From positions 1,377,661-1,441,660 of the forward strand of contig PTFA01000035.1 in NCBI GenBank assembly GCA_003342895.1: a stretch of DNA of 64,000 bases, read 5' to 3'. Source of the DNA: Casuarius casuarius (Eukaryota; Chordata; Aves; Casuariiformes; Casuariidae). The position numbers and the translations under genes were made by a program. Under the pieces are notes generated by a model. The model did not search any database and was not told the origin of the DNA. It worked only from the letters and a program-made list of their open reading frames with translations. Of the stretch, positions 43,100 through 54,769 are shown one piece after another. How positions within the stretch are numbered: position 1 is the stretch's first letter; each line of letters begins with the position of its first letter.

Positions 43100-45325
43100 T
43101 TCTACTATTCATCAGTTGCCAGAGTTTCCATTGACTCTCATATGTATATAAATATTCTGTCTCTGAAGAATTTGAAACACACCTTCACACTTCAGAGACT
43201 ATATTGTGTACAAATCTGATGCTCTGTTATTTGCTGGATTTTTCCTGATAGCTTCTGAGCTCCCAAATAAAATTCTCAGGGTGTGGTGTCACTGTTGGCT
43301 TTACCCAATTTAAGAAAGTGTTGCAGCTGAAAAGAAGGATGGTGTTTTCTTCCAAATCTGGGCTGAGTGTCCCACTAACTTTCTCTGGATTAATTTTCAG
43401 TTGAATCAGTGAGCTGACCTGAAATACTATGTAGCTGCCAGAGCAGAACTCCACCCACCCCTTGGAGTGATCCCTCAGAACCCTCAGTTTGGTTCACTTA
43501 AACTGATGTTGAATTACAGCCCTCCAACAATTTTTAATGCCTTTTGTGCAAAAATCACTCCTGTTAACAATATTTGACAAGAATAATACAAATATAAATC
43601 ATATTTTACACAATATTTTTAGATGCACTACTAAAAGGCAAAGTAATTTTGAATATTGTAGGGTCTGATGTCAATAGGTCTCAGTCTTTCAGTCAGTTTA
43701 CAACATTTTTCACATGTGCTGGGAATGTGCTAAACTTTCTCAAATATAACCACCTCATTTCTTAAACAGAGATATATCAGAGCATTCCTTTTCATCTGAG
43801 TGTATTTTTTAGCATTAGTAATAGAATTTTGATTCTGCAATTATGTATCTTCTCTTTTAGATAGTAGCCCACTTAATTAGACTTCACTAGCCACAATAAT
43901 CTAATTATTTATTCTGGGACATTTTTACTCTATTGAGCTTCTCATATTCTTTCAAAATAAAAGTATGGTCTAACATTAATTATCAGTCATTCTAATAATT
44001 TTTTTCATGACAGTAATGGAACTTCCTCTAGTTAGCAGGCTCTAAAATAATTTTGAAAACTATATAAAGGAAGTATTCTTACAGTGTTGTTGTCTGTTTC
44101 CTCTTCACACATTTTCCATACTTTCCTGAAACTGACACATTAAGACTTAAGACATTAAGACAGATTCCTAAATATGTCAATGAGAGCTGAGAATCTTCCA
44201 CACTCACCACATATAGGAAAAATATTTTGGGGGAATTGGGAACCTTGATTTACTTCAGGTTGAATCTCATGAACAACTGAAGTTAGATGAACATGAAAAA
44301 ATAACTGACTCAAGTCAACTTTTTATTTTGAATTTTTCATTTAGAAAATAGTCAGGTATTCAAGAAGGGATAATTCCAAAGGGATTAAACAATAAATTTT
44401 ACTTAACTAAGATATACTATAGGCACACACTGCAAATATTTTATGTATTCCACTCAATTCCAAATACATTTTTCAATTTTCCAATAAGCTGAAAAGTATT
44501 TGAAAGGCTTTATGCAGCAAAGCATGGAATTTTCAAGCTTTGTTAAATTAAGACCCATGGAAAAACATCTGTCTGGCCAATGTAATTCATTTTAGAACAG
44601 ACACAATGACTTGAAAAGAAAATTATTATGGAAAACAAAAACATAATCATAGAGTCTATTTATCAGTAGAAAAACTCAGTGTTTTCCAAACGTGAGCACA
44701 TTGCAGGATCAAAGTTGATATAAGAACTCCACATTGCAAGCTCCTATCCAGGCTAAATATCAGGTGTTGATTAATGAAATACGTATCCATGGCAAATGAT
44801 TGTATTAAAAGAGGTGCATCTGAACTGTGCTAATTTTGAGACTTTGTGAGGCTGCCTAACAATGCTATTATCTCTCTAGCACTTTTCTTGGGTAGAAATA
44901 TTGTAATATTTCCTCACTATAAACTGGAAATTTTTTTTGGGGGGGGGGTCAAATTAAATGATTCCTCACATGAGACTAAAAGCATTTTCGAGTTCAAAAT
45001 ATCCAGGCTTATGCATCCCTATTATTTCTTGCTTATTCAAGTCTTTCCACATATATTTTTAGGAAACTGAAGATATTTGTATAATATTTTTTAAGTGTGC
45101 TTAAAGGGCTTGACAATCTAAGTCACTCAGGTGTTTTTGAAAACATTATTATTCACAATAATAATTTGCATGTTGAGTGGAATTTTGGGTTAACGTAACA
45201 GGAACTTGCAGAGGATGTATTATACTTCCGACAACTCTACACAAGCAAGACAAATCAGAAATAGAACTGGAAATACCTTGTCACATCAAAATCACAACTA
45301 TAAGACTGCAATGTTCAGATTTTAA
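43100..45325. other. AT-rich DNA without recognisable genes
   Basis: Very AT-rich apart from the T8G10 compound run. No gene-like structure is seen. Confidence 0.6.
44931..44948 (+). repeat. T8G10 compound homopolymer
   Basis: Eight T residues pass directly into ten G residues. The G run can support guanine-stacked structure and is prone to sequencing error. Confidence 0.93.
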
Positions 45326-45329
45326 GACT

Positions 45330-45403
45330 GTAAGGGGGGTTAGACTTGATCATCTCCAAAGGTCCCTTCCAAACTCAACCATTCTGTGATTGTGTGATTT
45401 TAA
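45330..45403 (+). mobile_element. CR1 LINE, very short 3' end
   Basis: Only the last 70 or so bases of a CR1 element are present. The block reads GGTTAGACTTGATCATCTCC, then AAAGGTCCCTTCCAAACTCA, and closes with two head-to-tail octamers, ATTCTGTG (45381-45388) and ATTGTGTG (45389-45396). This is the classic CR1 terminus in sense orientation. Upstream of about 45330 no further CR1 similarity is evident, which fits the usual severe 5' truncation. It identifies the genome as avian or closely allied and has no coding capacity. Confidence 0.92.
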
Positions 45404-45409
45404 GAGACT

Positions 45410-48400
45410 TATATTTTATAGGTTTTGTCATTTTTATCTGGACACGTTTGAAGAATGTCAAAGGGTTCTTTTGTACTTCGACACAGACTGACAAAGCACA
45501 ATACCTTTGATTATCAAAAAGTCTAGAAACATTCATAGCAAATATTATTTTTTTCATTCTTTATTTCAAATATTCCAATAAGGCCTTCTCAAAATAGCAG
45601 CAGGTTTGTCTGAGTAGGACAGAAAAGTTACCGATAGTGTTTGTCGATGCATCAGAGAGTGCACAGATCTGTGCAGCTTATTAAAAGTACCCTATTTTAG
45701 AAGGCATAGCAAATTCATTTCCCCTTCAGTATTCTTTACTGTTCATAAAGATCACAAGATATAATACTGTTCATTGCTAGGAGATGAAGTTAGGACAGAT
45801 GTGGCATACAAATCTGGCAATCACTGGTTTCTGATTATGAGCATTTCTTTAATACATCTCTTTTACTCTTGAATTTTAATAATGATTAGATTGTAAGCCT
45901 TTCAATACAGCCCCGCTGAACCTTGAGATCAAATGAAAACAGCAAGGATGTCAGAAATTAAATTGGACACAGTATGTACTGTAAAAGAAAAAACATACAT
46001 AATAAATGAATGCTTCTTTCTTTCCCTAAATACCTGTTCTCTTCCATAGCTGCTGGCAACCAGAGTACATATTCCCTTCCTCCCTTGAGAAACTACCTTT
46101 GCTCTGCTCTAGACTTCAGGAGTAAGGTAAATGTATTGAAAGTATCTCAGTATTGGTTTCAGCCATCAAAACAATTATTTCCTTCACAAATGCAGAAGCT
46201 TTATCTAGAAATTTTACCTTACAGCTTAGAATACAGTCTTTCCCTCCTAGGATTCAGTTTTCAAAGCTCCTCTTCCTCCGTGTATACGTATGTGTAAGTA
46301 GGTGTGTATGTACACGTGTGTATGTTTGCAGTCATTATAAGCATACATTAAAGTGGCAAATGCAAAGAGGCTTCTAAATGAGATCATTTGCCTGGGAAGC
46401 AAATACAATGCTGCATAGCTCTCGTCTTTCTCAGCAAACCTCTCTCAATAAATTCTCAGAATCCTGCAAAAGAGCAGTCTCATGAAGCAACATCCGCAGG
46501 GAGTGCGGGCTGATGCAGTGTTGTCACACTTCAAAGGCAAGCACAAAGCAAGCTATGCTAGATACAAGCTCACATGAATGGAGAGTAAGCTGCAAGTAAT
46601 GAAGGCCACTTCGGGGGGCTCATTCTCCAGAGTATTCAGTATTTTTTGAACAGGTCATTGCTGGTCTAATTTCTAGCCTTCCATGGATGAATGCATGAAT
46701 TTCTTACGAGAACTTGTGTAAACGCTGGTTCAAGTTTCATTGAAACTGATGTCTGCCAAGAATAATGTTTTACTGGTACTAAAGCCTCTGATAAACTATG
46801 TATTACAACCATAATTTATATGCATCACAGAAACGTATTATCTCAGAGAAAAAAACAAGTTTTCTGCTATAATCAGTACTAAATCAGTGTTATAAATACA
46901 GCCAGAATTATTTATTGCTTTTCAGTAAAAAGTTGCTTCTTTGATCTTTAAGTTAACCAAGGTACTTGGATTTCCTTTGTAAGACTGAAAGTCACAAAAA
47001 TGATAAAATATTAAGAACTAAGTCTAATTTTTTTGAAAGAAGAATGCAGAGCATTTCTTACGATCCTGAAGTAATTAGGCTGTGGGTTAGTGTCAGAGTT
47101 TAACTTCAGAGCAATTTTAAAATTAATCTAAATTTCACAAGTCTATGATCTTGTAATCTCTTGCTTCATTTTCCATCACCCTACTTCTGTGTCTTGAGAG
47201 TCCCAGGAAAGCTAAGTTAATTCGGCATTATTTCCTAAGGCACAAACCAAGATTTAGTTCAGACTTGTCAAAATAGGAATTTATAAAAGGCAACAATTTT
47301 CCCTATGCAGACATTTAGAATTATGGAAAATATACTCTAGCTTCTCCCTACATACACTTACGAAAAACAAAATGATGTTTCTACCATAGTTTGCTATGCA
47401 ATCAAAAGTTATCTGTTCACACTCAATATACATGCAAGTGTGTGTTTTCTAAAAAAAACTTCTGAACTCAATGTCTGATTTCAAGTGAAATTAAACGAAA
47501 GCACATTGATCTCAAAGATTATTACGTCTCCATAAGTTCTACAGAAACAGATGGTCAAAGTGAGGATTGAGACTATATGTGTTTCTGGCTGAAGGAAAGG
47601 CTGCAGAAGGTGTTCACATCTTTTATGATACTTGAGAACCTGCAGGCAAGCACTTATAAATACTCAGTCATAGGAAAAGCCTCTGGATTTTTGTACCTTC
47701 TTAACCATCAAGGTCAACCAACCACAAGGCACCAATCCATAGGAAATGGGGCTTCGCTCATGCTGCGGCTCTACGTGCCACTTGCTAGTTTCCCTGCTTT
47801 CGTATTAGTCAGACGTGGATTTATATGGGGGAAGTAGGAAATCTTAGCCTCCCTTATTAACACACCACAGCTCTATGCAGTTGTCTGGGATTTCTGATAC
47901 CTGAGCTTCAGCCAAGGTGCCTAATGTCTGGAATTAGTGGCCAGTAGCTGCATGTTTCAGTCTCATAGTGCATCTGTACGGAGTCTGATGCTGAGGGTTT
48001 ACTGTAGAAGTTTTGTGCAGTGAGCTTGTACAGCAGCAGGCCTGTCTTTACCTACCAGTTAAGATCAGTCGAAGTGGGATTAGTTTAAACAAAAAATATA
48101 AATAAGGAAAACAATCACTCATTCCCAGTGTTCTACAAATAGATTAAACAGATAGAAGAGTTAAGAGATAATGTCATTTTACCCCAATTTAGCAACTATT
48201 CTGAACAGACATAAAAAAAGAGCTATTTGAAGGTATGTTTTCATTGGGAGATGAATGTATTGCGCATTCTGCAAACAGAGGATGCTGGGGAACCGTATGA
48301 TTATTGTGTATTAGGTAGTATTATGATATAGGTAGTATAAATTAATCTATACTACATAGTGAGTAGGGAGATTATGAAGCAAGCTGGGAACTGAGGAAAG

Positions 48401-48760
48401 GTAAATTTTCAGTTTAATTTATAAAACATTTCCATTTGGTATTATTTATTGTAAATTGATTCTGAGGCACTGAAACAAGTGCATTATATACAGTATTGTG
48501 ACCACTTTGATCCTTGTGGTTAGCTACAGCTATTCCTGCAACTCTGGATACCAGCAGGTCTTTTGATTTTGGACATCAAGGGCAGAACTTCAAGACTGGC
48601 CTTGAAAAGCAATACTTTTGTCTCCTTCAAACACTAACACTCAGGAAAATTCTGTGATTTTCCTGGGAAGAGTAATGTAATAAGGAAAGAAAAGAACTCA
48701 ATCAGTTTCATAAGATCAAAAGAGACTTTGGAATAAAATAAATACTAGTATTTATTTTCA
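45410..48760. other. AT-rich DNA without recognisable genes
   Basis: Contains the decayed TG tract near 46300 and a small structured patch at 48312-48355, where TAGGTAGTAT occurs twice and GTAGTATA pairs with TATACTAC. No gene is supported. Confidence 0.55.
46279..46329. repeat. Degenerate (TG)n tract
   Basis: Alternating TGTATACGTATGTGTAAG-like motifs. The alternating purine-pyrimidine pattern is typical of a decayed TG/CA microsatellite. Confidence 0.85.
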
Positions 48761-48769
48761 TTAAGGTAG

Positions 48770-49190
48770 GAAAACAGCTTTGACGACTTTTAGCAGGCCT
48801 AGTGCTTGTTGGTAGCATCCCCACCACATGTGGGTGCCTGCGACTGGCACCAGCATGTCTGCACCTCGAAGCGGAGTGCAGCTCAGGGGCACTTGTGCTA
48901 ACACAACCCTCTGCGAACCAGTAGGTCCCCATGGCACCATCACCAAGATATACTGGCGAAAACACATGCAGTCTAAGTTACTCAAGTGATGAACTAGACT
49001 GATAAGTCCCTAACAGTAAGATCTTAGATGATCACATTAGGCTGTGTAAAAGATGGCACTAAGGCAGCTGACCCGGCGTGGTTCTCTCAGCCCAGTATTT
49101 CCCTGCCTTTTTTGGGCTAGCACAAGCAAAGGGAGCTCAGACCTGTTTGCACTTGCCAGTGTAGGCATGCCCTCTTTCACACATTTGTAA
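48770..49190. other. GC-richer, CpG-bearing patch of unknown origin
   Basis: This stretch has several CpGs (GACGAC, CTGCGACTGG, CTCGAAGCGGAG, CCCGGCGTGG) and stands out from AT-rich flanks. Two - strand frames (48708-48965 and 48761-48985) are open but lack convincing splice signals. The 3' part contains CAGTGTAGGCATGCCCTC, reminiscent of phrases in old reptile and bird dispersed repeats. An eroded mobile element is the likeliest explanation. Confidence 0.3.
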
Positions 49191-49199
49191 TGTATTTTA

Positions 49200-52100
49200 G
49201 GCAAGTTATAATCAGTAGAAAATGGGTGGAGCTGGAAAAAGGTTAGAACTTGTCTGGAATTTTTGGTGAAACATCAGGAAATTCTGATTCTTCAAAACAG
49301 CCTTTTTGCGGAAGCATGCTGATTTTGAAACAGAAAATGCTCAAAAGGATAGTTCAGATCAAAAGTCAAGTGTAAGAGCAAAAGCAAAGAAGACCTAAAA
49401 ACCTAGCTAATCGGGGAACCAGCTAACTACAGTATTCATCTTGGATGCTGGCAGCCAGATTCAGAAATCTGTGTTGCTGAATCAGGTATAGCAGAGACTT
49501 TAGATCTGCACTCCCTATTCCAAATGATGGTCTTTTCCAGGTTAAAAACAGCAACACGGAAGAGTGAAAAAGGTGCACCTAGGAAATTACGAGCTTACCA
49601 TCTGATATCAGCTCCTAGAATGACACTACAGAAAAAGCAATCAATTTATAAGCAAGTAGCAAATAACAAAATTAAGAATGAGCCAACATGAATACTGCCA
49701 AGAAAAAATTATGTCTAAAAACTAAATTTCCTATTTTTTCACAGTTACTCACCCAGCTGACAAGAGGAAAGCAGTAAATGCAGTATGTCTGGACTTCAGC
49801 AACACTTGAGTAGGATATCAAAATGTTGTGTGACAGCTTAGGGTAAGTAGGGTTTGGCAAGTCAGTTTGCCACTATCTGAATTCACACATCACCTTCGCT
49901 ACACTGAGATGCATAAGGCTGTAGCAGTTTTTACAGCTACTACAGCTCTATTCTTTACTGCAAGTAGTGGTTCTAGAACAGGCAAGTAATATCCCTTTGT
50001 TGATCAAATATTGTCGATATCCCTTTCTATTTAGTATTTTCATCCTTGAGTATTTTTAAATTGTTTTTGTCTATCCTCTTGATTTTATTACTCATTTAAA
50101 ATAGCCTATGACAATATTTTCATGTTAACAAACAGGATAAAGACAGAGGGTAACGTCCAAGAGAGCAAAAGTTATTATAAGTGGCAGTATTATTGTCAAT
50201 AAAATCTTGTCAAAACCCAACATCATCAGCCATGCACATCCATTGGCAATGTGAAGCTTTATATTTTAAGGAAATTTAGAAAGGGAAATCATTTAGATTT
50301 AAACTCAGTATAGACATATGAAGCAGGAACTGGCTGGGGATTTCCTGAACAATGTCATGAGCATTACATTCTTACCAGAAAAAAAACATTTTGCACAGAT
50401 TTAAGTAGATCTGACTGAAAACTTAAGCACTTTCTCTTAAAGACCACGTACAGGACTTGAACTCTTGCAGTTATTCAGCAAGGAAGAGAGAGTTAATGCA
50501 GAAAGGTTCTGGCCAGAACTATACTGAAAGGCTAGACTTAGTACCACCAAATTTATCAGCCTAAATACAATGGTAGAAACTGAGTGATTTCCCAAACTAA
50601 TCTACATGCTTCCGCTGGATTGAGTTCTTAGGAGAAAAGAAAAAAAATCAACCGGTGCTTATTTTCACATATAAAATTATGGGGAAGATGAATTTTCTAC
50701 CAGAACAACCTAGAACAGTGCACTAGAATTTGCTGGGGGGAAAAATGCATCACAGCGTATAGACACATCTGTATAAGTGTGTACTAGAGTCCCAGCCCCT
50801 TCCATTTTAAAATTAATCCTGCTCCTGGATAAAACTTAAATAGTTGCCTTGGATTTCTCAGAACAGCCATTCTCCTGACATAAACGTCCTATCTCCAATA
50901 ATTCCTTGAGTTGGAAACCAAAACAATAACAAGGATAAGCAATGTAAAGGGATAACCTTTTACACTGCTGTTTGAAAACCAGAGGTAAGAGGAAACAGAT
51001 CTGTGAAGAGAGATAAGAATTGTGGATTTAGACACCCTTCTCTACAGGGTTCATCTTTTTTTTTGAGAATTGAATATTTTTCACCTATGTTTATGTGACT
51101 ACTGTATTTTATACCCTTTTAATTTCTGCTATAGAATATATTAAGGTTCCACTGAAACACAATGCAACTGAGATTGGGCCTTTAATTATTTTTAAAAGCG
51201 CACTCTTATAATTTTTAGAAGTCCAGTAAAACTGAATGCAATCTTAAAAATGATCCATTATGAATGCTTTTAACAGTATTTTTGCTATTACAGCATACCG
51301 AAAATAGATCCCCTTATTTTCTTTTCATAGACAGATAATCTGGTAGTAACTTACAGAGGTCAATTCGAAATTTTCTGATAAAATATTTTATTAGGCAGTG
51401 GAATAGTGTGCTAGTAATTATTTTCAGATCATTGAAAGTAAATTGGAAAAAATTAATGAGGCCTTTCCCTAAAAATCCTGAAGCTGCAGCCAAAAGTACT
51501 TTGGCCAATTTAATTAACTACTGTGTATATTGCTTCTACTACTTCAACTTCAGCTGAACCCTTTGCAATCCCTTTGCCAGGTGGCTAATGGCAGCAAAAA
51601 AGGGCCGGATACAATATATCAAGGGCCCCTCTCAACAAATAAATAAACCTATCTGAAGTCCACCCTAAAATGCAGGAAATCTAAGTGCAACTTCTTCAAA
51701 TGTCTTTCACATGCAAAATCTCGGAGACAATCTATAAACCAGGAAAGCAAAAAGTGAATATAACTCTAATTAACAAAAAAAATCAGAATATGAATAAAAT
51801 AGACATAAACAGCCACACACACGTACACATACATACAGGCAACTAAAGAGTAAAAGATTTTTTAACCCTTCTGAGAACTCTGGCAGTGACGCTCTCTTCC
51901 CAGACACCAGTGTGAATATCCCACAGGTAATGGTTTCATGATGACAATAATTCATCTATCCACTAATGGCCACTTCTAAATCGCACACAGCAGAACTTGT
52001 AGTGCCTCTTCACAGGTTTGCTTCTACTCCCAAAGGAGCTTCTTGCTAAATCCCAGCTAGCAGCAGCAGCATCTTGCTACTGACTTAACATCACTAAGGA

Positions 52101-53320
52101 GATGAGTAGGCAGAGCCCACCAAAGCCCGTGTGGCTCTGATGGCTCCCAGCTGTATATGGCCCTCAGTACTACTTCATGTCATGTTTGTTTTATGTCTTT
52201 AAATGGATCCTCAGATGGGGAGCAAAAAGGAACCTAGGACTCTTGAACAGAATCCCAGGTAGCCACTAAATACCACTGTTTACTTTATCCTTTCCTTTCA
52301 CTCTGTTGTAAAAGGCGATTCCCCCTTCCCCTCCGAAGTCAGGCTAAAACTGTTCCTGGGATTTCCCAGTATTCCTCGAGGAACGGTGAGTAGACAGACT
52401 ATTCAAATGAAGCTTATTGCTACAGTTCTCCCCTTCCGCTAACACAGAGCGCTTTCTTTTCTGCAACTTCTGACTGAACAGCCTACATGAGTGTGTGAAA
52501 ACGGAATAAGCAATATTATAGTAGGTTAATAGGGATTGACCAACAATTTCCATTTGTGATCTTGACATTAAAACATTTAAAATTGGCATCAGATAATCAT
52601 CACTACATTTAACCAATCATTACATTTAACCAAACAAATATGTATCAAAGCACAACAGGACAGACCTAATTGGTAACAAGGATGATTGGCACAACAAAAT
52701 GTATCCCTTAAGAGAAATAAAACCTTCATCATCTATGACTATCACTAAAACTATGGAGATGCTGATGAGTAATATTCTCTTCCCACACTTTTCTCTCTGA
52801 AAGCATTGTATTCAGACCATTGGAGAAAATGCCTATTTTCTCGATAGTTTGTTGTTCCTCAGAAATCGGTGGGAACAGTGTTACTTCTGTCTATCTTCTC
52901 TCAAAGCATACCATATTTTTTTCCAGTGCATTCTGAAGTTACTTTAGTGACAGGGCTCCTGTCACCATCTTTGAGAAATCATCCCACTGCTGAGTAGGCC
53001 TCCATTTCACAGTATCTTTCTACTTTTCAGGTGAATATTAATATTCTTACTTACTCCCTTTAGATTCACCATAATACATACACTGCACAATTCTGTTCCT
53101 TTGTCACGATTACATATGTTACTTGCAGATTACCACATTCTGTACAAGTCCTGTCCATACAAACTATGTTTGTTTACTACAGCTTTGCTTCTTTCCTAAG
53201 TCATCTCCTAAATTTCCTACATGGATCTGCATGTGTTTGTGTGTAAATACGTACTGCAGTATATATATTTAGAGAGAAAAATTGTGCATAAGAGATCTGT
53301 TCTCTGAATTCCGTACTGCT
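49200..53320. other. AT-rich DNA without recognisable genes
   Basis: No coding signal is seen. A 13-base direct repeat, TACATTTAACCAA, occurs at 52604 and 52621. CA-rich microsatellite remnants occur near 51815. Confidence 0.55.
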
Positions 53321-53324
53321 ATTT

Positions 53325-53420
53325 TTTCTAGACAGAAGTGCCCAGAAATGAGCACAACATTTCCAGCACTGGAAATTTACTAAGTTTATTGCAAGAGACA
53401 GAAGCACCCTTCAGGAAACT
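53325..53420 (-). mobile_element. Possible ancient CR1 internal fragment
   Basis: The + strand text AGTGCCCAGAAATGAGCACA followed by ACATTTCCAGCACTGG resembles the reverse complement of the CR1 coding end, where most copies read close to CCCAGAACTGGACACAGTACTCCAG. The likeness is partial (perhaps two bases in three, by eye) and the flanks do not extend it clearly. It may instead be unrelated sequence. Confidence 0.3.
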
Positions 53421-53469
53421 GTTTTTCAAAATAGGTAGCAGAGAGTAAGCTTGCCCAGCAATAATGATA

Positions 53470-54760
53470 TTTAATACTAAGCATACACTGATCATCTTGG
53501 TTCAGAACCTAGATCCAACATGTTAAATGAATTCTTGGTCAGTGATTATCAGTTAAATCTGGCCTGCTACTTCCACTTTCAAGAGGCCCCCTACTCTCCA
53601 TTCCTTCCTTGCCAGCTGCGGGGCAGGGAGGGAGGGGTTAGCTGGTCCCAGCTCTCAACCTCATCAGCTGCGAGAGGCTGTTCTGATGTGGCTTTGCCTG
53701 ATATTTCCATTTTGACACCTCCTTCCCATATGGAATCTCTAGCAGCTAAACACACATACCTGAAAACAAGGCAAGATGTAACGTAGTCATGCTCTAGCTG
53801 AAAAATATACATGCCTGGCCATAAGGCAAGATGTAAATGGCACTGCAGAGTGGTGGAAGAGCATTGGGTATGTAGGAAAGGGAAGCAACTATTTAGGGAT
53901 GCTGTAAGGCAGCTGTGTATGCACAACAGCAGTGGAATCCCGGATTCTAGCCCCACCACGACCAGGATCACCCCTACCCCCAAATTATCCAGGCTGTTTT
54001 CAAGATGACTTTGATGGCACAGCTGTGCCCCTCTCGGTGGTGTATTCCCCTGGCTAACCACCGCTTGGAATGCACACCTTACTGCAGAGCTGTCTGCTGT
54101 CAGCTTCTAGTCAGCACTTCTTCACTGTGTCCACCTAACTTGGAGTCCTTCCCCCTGCCTTCTTTCCCCCCTTAGTCATACATAAGAAACTATACTGTCC
54201 TCATTTTTGGTTTTTACTGAAAGATCAACAGGCAAAAACACAGAGGGGGAAGGCAACTAGAAGACCACAAAATGTTGAAACAGTCTATAAGAAACACAAA
54301 AGGAGCACAGTCCACCTACTCAAGTGCACCACGTACCTGTTGTACTTTCTGCCTTCAGAAGGTCTTTGACAGCATCAGTAAAGCACCTCAAAAAGAAGAA
54401 AATCACTGTCATATAAATAGGTGGGGTGGACAATATTCTTTCAGTGTGCACCACTCACAGTGTTTTATCCGGCCATTGGGATGATTAAGTGACAGCTCTT
54501 GGGACCATAATATTCCCAAACACATGCTGCAGCATACTGAATGGGGATGTATACTGTGAGAGCTGGTCACGCTGCTGCTGCTGACAATCACCATGACCTC
54601 TGGGATAACACCAAGAGCACGGAAGAGGAGGTAGTCTTGTTGGGGCAAACCTCTGCAGTAGTGATCATGCCCTTGGACTTGCCTGTGGATGCTATGTCAC
54701 ACAGCTAGCAGGTACCTGTGCTCCTTTTGCTTCACTGGCAGAGCGTAAAAGACAGAGTAG
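53470..54760. other. GC-richer stretch with long overlapping frames
   Basis: About 1.3 kb is richer in G and C than its surroundings, with GCTGCGGGGCAGGGAGGGAG near 53617 and CTGCTGCTGCTGA near 54570. A - strand frame is open for 156 codons (53591-54061) but its first codon is GTG, and opposite-strand frames overlap it at 53520-53786 and 53811-54008. The translations show no domain, signal sequence or repeat pattern. Long frames on both strands are expected where stops are rarer because of base composition. No LTR or transposon ends were identified. Confidence 0.3.
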
Positions 54761-54769
54761 ATACGGTCA

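Noticed and set aside
53591..54061. A 156-codon - strand open frame as a gene
   Set aside because: It opens with GTG, is overlapped by frames on the opposite strand, and lies in a GC-richer patch where stops are rarer. The translation shows no family features.
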